DNA from: DAOUMU01 sp034409055
Lineage (GTDB): Bacteria > Chloroflexota > Anaerolineae > 4572-78 > J111
NCBI GenBank assembly: GCA_034409055.1
Contig: DAOUMU010000232.1
Span: 1 to 10,758, forward strand
DNA: 10,758 bases
Direction: 5' to 3'
The notes under the pieces were generated by a model, which saw only the letters and a program-made list of their open reading frames with translations, searched no databases and was not told the DNA's origin. Positions 6,849 to 10,758 of this stretch are shown piece after piece. Positions within the stretch are counted from its first letter, which is position 1, and each line of letters starts with the position of its first letter. Made by a program: the position numbers and the translations under genes.

Positions 6849-8332
6849 AACGGATTAGTATTGACCCGATCACCCGGCTGGAAGGCCACGGCCGGATTGA
6901 CATTTTTTTGAACGAGGCAGGGGATGTGGCCAACGCCTATTTCGTTATTCCCGAACTGCGCGGGTTCGAACAGTTTTGCGTGGGCCGGCCGGCCGAGGAG
7001 ATGCCCCGCATCACCAACCGCATTTGCGGTGTCTGTCCGGAGGCTCACCATATGGCCGCGACCAAGGCGTTGGATGCGCTCTTCCATGTCGAGCCATCTT
7101 CGGTGGTCAAGAAGGTGCGGGAAATGTTTTACATGGCCTTCTACGTAACCGACCACACCACCCACTTTTACGCCTTGGGTGGTCCCGATTTCGTAATGGG
7201 ACCAGATGCGCCGCCGGCCGAGCGCAACATTTTGGGAATTGTGCACAAGGTGGGTGTGGATATCGGCAAACAGGTTATTGGGACTCGGATTCGCAACCAC
7301 GACATCATCAAGATGTTAGGTGGCCGGGGAGTCCATCCGGTGGCCGGTTTACCCGGCGGCTGGAGCCAGCCGGTCACCGAGGAAATGCAGCCCAAAATCG
7401 AAGAAGCGACTCGACAAAACGTAGAGTTTGCCCTCTTCAGTCTGAAGCTCTTTGAAGACATTGTGTTGGGTAACAAAGAATATGTTGACCTGATCCTGTC
7501 GGATGCCTTTACGGAGCGGACTTACTATATGGGCACGGTCGACGAGAACAACCACGTCAACTTCTATGATGGCATGATCCGGGTAGTAGATCCCAACGGC
7601 CAGGAGTTTGTAAAATACAATGCCCGCGACTACACCGGGCATATCGCCGAGCACGTGGAACCCTGGACTTACCTGAAATTCCCCTATCTGAAGGGGGTGG
7701 GTTGGAAAGGGTTTGTGGATGGTAAAGATAGTGGCCTTTACTGTGCCACGCCGCTCTCCCGGCTGAATGCAGCCGATGGGATGGCCACGCCCAAAGCCCA
7801 GGAAGCCTTTGAGAAGATGTACGAAACGCTCGGCAGCAAAAAGGTCAATGGACGTTACCAGCCGGTACACCATCGGCTGGCCACCCACTGGGCCAGGCTG
7901 GTTGAGTTGCTCTATGCCGCCGAACGGATGCTGGAGTTAGCCACCGATCCCGAAATCACCGAGCCCGATGTCCGTCCCGTTGTTACGAACACCCCCGACG
8001 AGGGTGTGGGTAGCGTCGAAGCTCCTCGGGGCACCCTGACTCACCACTACTGGACCGACGAGAAGGGCATTCTGACCAAGGTCAACTTGATTGTGGGGAC
8101 GACCAATAACTACGCGCCTCTGGCCATGTCTGTCAAAAACACCGCCTCCTCTCTGATCAAAAAAGGCACCGTCATCACCGAAGGCTTGTTGAACCGGGTC
8201 GAAATGGCCTTCCGCTCCTATGATCCCTGTATGTCCTGTGCCACTCACTCACTGCCGGGACAGATGCCGCTGGAGGTCACTATCCGCGATGCAGAAGGAA
8301 ATGTGGTCGAGCGGTTAAGTCAGTACACCTAG
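6845..8332 (+). CDS. mvhA: [NiFe]-hydrogenase large subunit MvhA (group 3c)
   Basis: MvhA carries the NiFe(CN)2CO site that splits H2. The 495-residue product shows RLEGH at 11-15, the L1 motif RICGVCPEAH with C61, C64 and H68, and the L2 motif DPCMSCATH with C462 and C465, so all four nickel-site cysteines are present. The family rule places maturation cleavage after H468, releasing a 27-residue tail that starts SLPGQ; the protease encoded just downstream is the natural candidate to do this. Retention of the tail also implies dependence on nickel loading by HypA/HypB before cleavage. Translation is coupled to mvhG through an ATGA overlap. It is the last gene before a strong hairpin. No sign of degradation. 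Confidence 0.96.
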   Translation: MKRISIDPITRLEGHGRIDIFLNEAGDVANAYFVIPELRGFEQFCVGRPAEEMPRITNRICGVCPEAHHMAATKALDALFHVEPSSVVKKVREMFYMAFYVTDHTTHFYALGGPDFVMGPDAPPAERNILGIVHKVGVDIGKQVIGTRIRNHDIIKMLGGRGVHPVAGLPGGWSQPVTEEMQPKIEEATRQNVEFALFSLKLFEDIVLGNKEYVDLILSDAFTERTYYMGTVDENNHVNFYDGMIRVVDPNGQEFVKYNARDYTGHIAEHVEPWTYLKFPYLKGVGWKGFVDGKDSGLYCATPLSRLNAADGMATPKAQEAFEKMYETLGSKKVNGRYQPVHHRLATHWARLVELLYAAERMLELATDPEITEPDVRPVVTNTPDEGVGSVEAPRGTLTHHYWTDEKGILTKVNLIVGTTNNYAPLAMSVKNTASSLIKKGTVITEGLLNRVEMAFRSYDPCMSCATHSLPGQMPLEVTIRDAEGNVVERLSQYT

Positions 8333-8340
8333 TAGAGAAA

Positions 8341-8378
8341 GACGAAGGACGATAGACTGTCGTCCTTCGTCCTTCGTC
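8341..8378. repeat. Slippable 12-bp hairpin built of 7-bp repeats
   Basis: GACGAAGGACGA (8341-8352) is followed after seven bases by its exact complement TCGTCCTTCGTC (8360-8371). Because the right side consists of three heptads (TCGTCCT twice, then TCGTCGT, 8360-8380), the left arm can also pair perfectly with 8367-8378. It lies eight bases after the mvhA stop. There is no U-run after it, so it is not a standard intrinsic terminator; it could dampen read-through or protect the hdr-mvh mRNA 3' end. Confidence 0.75.
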
Positions 8379-8392
8379 GTTGCTCATTCGTG

Positions 8393-8860
8393 ATGAAAAC
8401 GCTGGTTCTGGGATTGGGCAATCCCATTCTGACTGATGATGGGGTAGGCGTGCGAGTGGCTGAGGCCGTTCGTCAGGCGCTGCCAGCCGATACAGCCATA
8501 GAGGTAAGCGAAGTCAGTGTGGGCGGGCTGACGCTGATGGAGCGGGTGTTGGGCTATGACCGGGTGATCCTGATTGATGCCCTGCACACTCGTAACAACA
8601 ATCCTGGCGTCATCCACCGGCTGACCTTGGCAGATTTGCAGGCCATCAGCCCTACTCAGCACAGCGCCTCAGCCCACGACACCAGTCTGGTTACGGCCTG
8701 GGAAATGGGGCAAAGGATGGGATTACCCCTGCCCCAGGAAATTGTCATTTACGCTATTGAGGTGGAAAATATCCTCGATTTTGGCGAGGAGCCTACCCCG
8801 GCTGTTGCCGCAGCGATTCCCCAGGTAACGGCAGCGGTGTTGGATGAATTAAATCAATAG
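8393..8860 (+). CDS. Hydrogenase maturation endopeptidase (HyaD/HybD/HycI type, peptidase M52)
   Basis: Members of this family cut the C-terminal extension from the hydrogenase large subunit once nickel is in place. The 155-residue product starts with the typical VLGLGNPILTDDGVG; D16, D62 (in LIDAL) and H95 (in SAHDTSL) correspond to the nickel-sensing E16, D62 and H93 of E. coli HybD, so the metal site is intact with Asp for Glu. The start was taken as ATG at 8393; an adjacent in-frame GTG at 8390 would add one residue. No good Shine-Dalgarno sequence is seen, and the region just upstream can fold into a hairpin, so translation may be low. The obvious substrate is MvhA. Confidence 0.93.
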   Translation: MKTLVLGLGNPILTDDGVGVRVAEAVRQALPADTAIEVSEVSVGGLTLMERVLGYDRVILIDALHTRNNNPGVIHRLTLADLQAISPTQHSASAHDTSLVTAWEMGQRMGLPLPQEIVIYAIEVENILDFGEEPTPAVAAAIPQVTAAVLDELNQ

Positions 8861-8873
8861 AATCGTTGATAAA

Positions 8874-8878
8874 GGAGG
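8874..8878 (+). promoter_or_regulatory. Shine-Dalgarno fixing the start of the cNMP-fold gene
   Basis: GGAGG, within AAAGGAGG, lies five bases before ATG at 8884. It rules out an in-frame TTG at 8866 as the start, since that lies upstream of the site. Confidence 0.88.
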
Positions 8879-8883
8879 AAGTT

Positions 8884-9384
8884 ATGATCTCACCGGAATT
8901 GATCCGCCGCTATCCATTCTTTGCTGGTTTGAGCCACGATCACATCGTCACCCTGGCCAAAGTGGCCGACGAATTGACTGTGGAAACCGGCTACTACTTT
9001 TTTCACGAGGGAGATGAGTTGGAACGCCTCTACCTGGTCGTGGAAGGGGCGGTGGCTATTGTCATCGAAGTACCGGCTCAAGACGTGGAGCATGAACTGT
9101 CCGGGCAGCTCACCGGTGAGTTGAAAACCAGTGACGTTGTCATCAGTGCCGTCGGCCCGGGGGAAGTTTTTGGCTGGTCGGCCCTGGTGCCGCCGCACCA
9201 GGCCACAACCAGTGGTAAAGCGACCACGCCGTGCCGGGTCATCGCCTTTGATTGCCAGGAGTTGCTGTCAATTTTTGAAGACGACTGTCTCTTTGGCTAT
9301 CTGATGACCCAGAAGATCGCCCAGGTTGTTCGAGACCGGCTACGTGACATGCGCATCGAGTCACTGGCCCACGTGGTTACGTGA
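8884..9384 (+). CDS. Stand-alone cyclic-nucleotide-binding-fold protein, no DNA-binding domain
   Basis: The 166-residue product has the CRP-type N-terminal sequence: a PFFAGLS start (11-17), a GYYFFHEGDE strand (36-45), LYLVVEGAVAI (49-59), the phosphate-binding-cassette region GPGEVFGWSAL (91-101) and a C-terminal helix ending at 166. It stops where CRP and FNR would continue into a helix-turn-helix, so it should not bind DNA itself. The cassette reads FGWSAL where cAMP binders have FGE, and the usual Arg of the RSA/RTA motif is not evident in ATTSGKA, so cAMP binding is doubtful. The gene follows the protease by 23 bases and probably shares its transcript. A role as ligand-responsive subunit or regulator of the hydrogenase complex is inference; the function is unknown. 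Confidence 0.85.
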   Translation: MISPELIRRYPFFAGLSHDHIVTLAKVADELTVETGYYFFHEGDELERLYLVVEGAVAIVIEVPAQDVEHELSGQLTGELKTSDVVISAVGPGEVFGWSALVPPHQATTSGKATTPCRVIAFDCQELLSIFEDDCLFGYLMTQKIAQVVRDRLRDMRIESLAHVVT

Positions 9385-9425
9385 GCGGCCAGACTGACCC
9401 GAGTTCTTCTCTCGTTATGGCGTAA

Positions 9426-9503
9426 AGACCTGACAGGTTTTCGAATTTCCGGTTCCGAAGACGAATTTCGTTTGGAAAAGTTTGCCAGAAACCTGTCAGG
9501 TCT
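9426..9503. repeat. Inverted-repeat (MITE/REP-like) element
   Basis: A perfect 15-bp inverted repeat (AGACCTGACAGGTTT at 9426-9440 and its complement at 9489-9503) encloses 48 bases that contain a repeated CGAATTTC. Each arm includes the near-palindrome CCTGACAGG. No coding sequence lies inside. The design suits a small mobile or repetitive palindromic element that could fold into a long hairpin; it lies 42 bases after the cNMP-fold gene. No target-site duplication is obvious. Confidence 0.6.
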
Positions 9504-9531
9504 GAAAATTGTTGTTTGTTTTGGCTTTCTT

Positions 9532-9560
9532 TTGACATTGACCCCCCAGGATGCTATTAT
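9532..9560 (+). promoter_or_regulatory. Near-consensus sigma70 promoter upstream of hypF
   Basis: TTGACA (9532-9537, perfect) is separated by 17 bases from TATTAT (9555-9560, five of six), and TGC directly before the -10 makes it an extended -10 as well. Start of transcription is expected near 9567. It is the strongest promoter in the window by sequence and appears constitutive; no operator-like palindrome overlaps it. Confidence 0.75.
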
Positions 9561-9600
9561 ATGGTTATTAGCCTTTCAAATGTCTGTATCTGGTGCTGGG

Positions 9601-9651
9601 CCGGGTTTGTAAGCATCCACAAGCGTAGCTGAATGCTGACCCGGTTTTTTT
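9601..9651 (+). terminator. Intrinsic terminator in the hypF leader (attenuator or small-RNA end)
   Basis: CCGGGT (9601-9606) pairs with ACCCGG (9639-9644); inside it AGCAT (9612-9616) pairs with ATGCT (9633-9637), and AGC/GCT (9622-9624/9628-9630) can close the tip. Seven T residues follow at 9645-9651. This is a typical intrinsic terminator, but it stands downstream of a strong promoter and 12 bases ahead of the hypF ATG. It would end an RNA of about 85 nt from 9567, so it is either an attenuator for hypF or the end of a small RNA. It could also stop read-through from the upstream genes. Confidence 0.72.
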
Positions 9652-9663
9652 GTCTGGGGGAAA

Positions 9664-10758
9664 ATGTCTGCTAAGGCTGAGGGACGACATATTCATATCA
9701 CCGGCATTGTGCAGGGCGTTGGCTTCCGTCCTTTTGTGTACGGGCTGGCGACGCGCTATAAGCTGGAAGGCTGGGTCTTAAATGACTCGTCCGGGGTGAA
9801 GATTGAGGTTATTGGCCCGCCGGAAATGTTGAGTGCCTTCATCAATGCCCTGCGGACTGAGGCACCTCCCCTGGCTGTCATCGACTCGCTGCAAGTTAAA
9901 AACATTCCCCTTCAATCCAAAATCCAAAATCTAAAATCCAAAATCTTCCAGATTCGCCATTCCCAAGCTCAAGCTGAAGCTTTCGTGCCTATTTCTCCCG
10001 ACATCTGCATTTGCGACGATTGCCGGCGCGAGTTGTACGATCCGGCCGATCGGCGCTATCGCTATCCCTTTATCAATTGCACCAACTGTGGGCCTCGTTT
10101 TACGATTATCCGGGATATCCCCTATGATCGCCCCCTGACCACGATGGCCGACTTTCCCATGTGCCCGGATTGCTGGCGTGAATACGAGGACCCGGGCAAC
10201 CGGCGTTTTCACGCCCAGCCGAATGCCTGCCCCCGCTGTGGTCCACGGGTCGAGTTTCGCTGGGCCGAGCGAGCCGGTCAACCATCAGAGCGGACCATCG
10301 CTTTGGCTAATCTGCCTGGCGGTAATTTGTCAAGGGATGGTTGCCTGGAAGGGGAGGAGGCGATAAAAATATCGCAAAAGGTTTTGGCTGCGGGGGGGAT
10401 TGTGGCCGTGAAAGGGCTGGGTGGTTTTCACCTGGCCTGTGACGCCCGCAATGACGAAGCCTTGCAAACCTTACGCCAACGAAAGGGGCGCGTCGATAAA
10501 CCCTTTGCCGTGATGGCCCTGGACGTAGCGGCGGTAGAGCAATTTGCCGAAGTGAACCCTCAGGAGCGCAGCCTGCTAACCAGCAAAGAGCGCCCCATCG
10601 TTCTGCTGAAGAAAAAACCTGACAATCCCTTGTCCGAGTTGGTGTCACCCGGCAATCGGTACATCGGAGTTATGCTCCCCTACACCCCACTTCACTATCT
10701 ACTCCTCAACCCCCAACCCCCAACCCCCAATCCCCAACTCCCAGTCCTGGTCATGACC
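9664..10758 (+). CDS. hypF: Carbamoyltransferase HypF, 5' part (cut by window edge)
   Basis: HypF turns carbamoyl phosphate into the thiocarboxamide on HypE, the source of the cyanide ligands of the NiFe site. The 365 codons seen run open to the window end, about half of a usual HypF. Residues 8-95 are an acylphosphatase domain (GIVQGVGFRPF; GWVLNDSSG). Two zinc fingers follow with the canonical spacing CxxC-x18-CxxC-x24-CxxC-x18-CxxC: C117, C120, C139, C142, C167, C170, C189, C192. A YrdC-like domain begins near 220 (KGLGGFHLAC, RVDKPFAVM, ERPIVLL, GVMLPYTPLHYLLL). The catalytic C-terminal domain lies outside. GGGGGA precedes the ATG. Two heptanucleotide arrays are translated in frame (residues 84-94 and 349-360), adding unusual linker and loop segments. 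Other hyp genes may follow. Confidence 0.95.
   Translation, partial: MSAKAEGRHIHITGIVQGVGFRPFVYGLATRYKLEGWVLNDSSGVKIEVIGPPEMLSAFINALRTEAPPLAVIDSLQVKNIPLQSKIQNLKSKIFQIRHSQAQAEAFVPISPDICICDDCRRELYDPADRRYRYPFINCTNCGPRFTIIRDIPYDRPLTTMADFPMCPDCWREYEDPGNRRFHAQPNACPRCGPRVEFRWAERAGQPSERTIALANLPGGNLSRDGCLEGEEAIKISQKVLAAGGIVAVKGLGGFHLACDARNDEALQTLRQRKGRVDKPFAVMALDVAAVEQFAEVNPQERSLLTSKERPIVLLKKKPDNPLSELVSPGNRYIGVMLPYTPLHYLLLNPQPPTPNPQLPVLVMT
9914..9945. repeat. Heptanucleotide repeat AATCCAA inside hypF
   Basis: Four tandem 7-mers (AATCCAA, AATCCAA, AATCTAA, AATCCAA; 9914-9941) and the first four bases of a fifth lie in the coding sequence. They encode residues 84-94 (QSKIQNLKSKI), between the acylphosphatase domain and the first zinc finger, and the hypF frame stays open across them. 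Low-complexity codons here differ clearly from the flanking gene. Confidence 0.8.
10707..10741. repeat. Heptanucleotide repeat CAACCCC inside hypF
   Basis: Five tandem 7-mers (CAACCCC three times, CAATCCC, CAACTCC) are translated as NPQPPTPNPQLP (residues 349-360). They fall between PYTPLHYLLL and LVMT of the YrdC-like domain, a place where other HypF proteins have a short unrelated loop. The hypF frame is kept, so the array looks like an insertion or expansion tolerated in a loop. Confidence 0.8.

Noticed and set aside
8341..8380. Hairpin after mvhA as an intrinsic terminator
   Set aside because: The stem is strong but no T-run follows; the downstream bases are mixed, so it is listed as a repeat/hairpin instead.
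10307..10648. Minus-strand frame of 113 residues near the right end
   Set aside because: Antisense to the HypF YrdC-like domain, whose sense reading frame is continuous and conserved.
9914..10741. Tandem repeats as a CRISPR array
   Set aside because: Units are only seven bases, contiguous without spacers and lie inside hypF; no cas genes are present.

Overview
The window reads as a bacterial H2-oxidising locus: a cytoplasmic group 3c [NiFe]-hydrogenase (MvhADG type) encoded together with a complete heterodisulfide reductase-like HdrABC complex, flanked by hydrogenase maturation genes (hypA, hypB, an M52-type endopeptidase and the 5' part of hypF). Strong Shine-Dalgarno sites, sigma70-like promoters and CRP-type palindromes point to a bacterium rather than a methanogenic archaeon. 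The heptanucleotide repeat arrays and gene style resemble filamentous Chloroflexota, or less likely cyanobacteria-like genomes, but that assignment is an inference and no marker gene is present. All genes that I accept are on the + strand.

Layout. Positions 1-455 hold short ATCAGCG repeats and AT-rich sequence with no convincing gene. hypA (456-800) and hypB (807-1460) form a pair for nickel delivery. The 1461-1731 gap is a regulatory region: two tandem CRP/FNR-type palindromes, an extended -10 promoter placed as expected for class II activation, and a roughly 165-nt leader with potential stems. Six tightly packed genes follow: hdrC, hdrB, hdrA, mvhD, mvhG and mvhA (1732-8332), three of the junctions being 4-base ATGA overlaps. 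A perfect 12-bp hairpin with an alternative register separates them from the maturation protease (8393-8860) and from a stand-alone cyclic-nucleotide-binding-fold protein with no DNA-binding domain (8884-9384). The 9385-9663 gap contains a 15-bp inverted-repeat element, a near-consensus promoter and an intrinsic terminator lying between that promoter and hypF. hypF (9664 to window end) is truncated by the window edge and carries two heptanucleotide repeat arrays in frame.

How the genes work together. MvhA/MvhG would split H2, and MvhD would pass electrons to the FAD of HdrA, which in the archaeal homologue bifurcates them: one branch reduces ferredoxin and the other reduces a disulfide at the CCG-domain clusters of HdrB via HdrC. 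The true disulfide or other acceptor in this organism is unknown from the window. HypA/HypB insert nickel into MvhA, HypF starts synthesis of the Fe-bound cyanide ligands, and the protease removes the 27-residue C-terminal tail of MvhA. The most noteworthy observations are the CRP-type promoter architecture, the HTH-less and ligand-site-degenerate cNMP-fold protein, the attenuator (or small RNA) before hypF, and the recurrent 7-bp repeats, two of which have been absorbed into the hypF reading frame.
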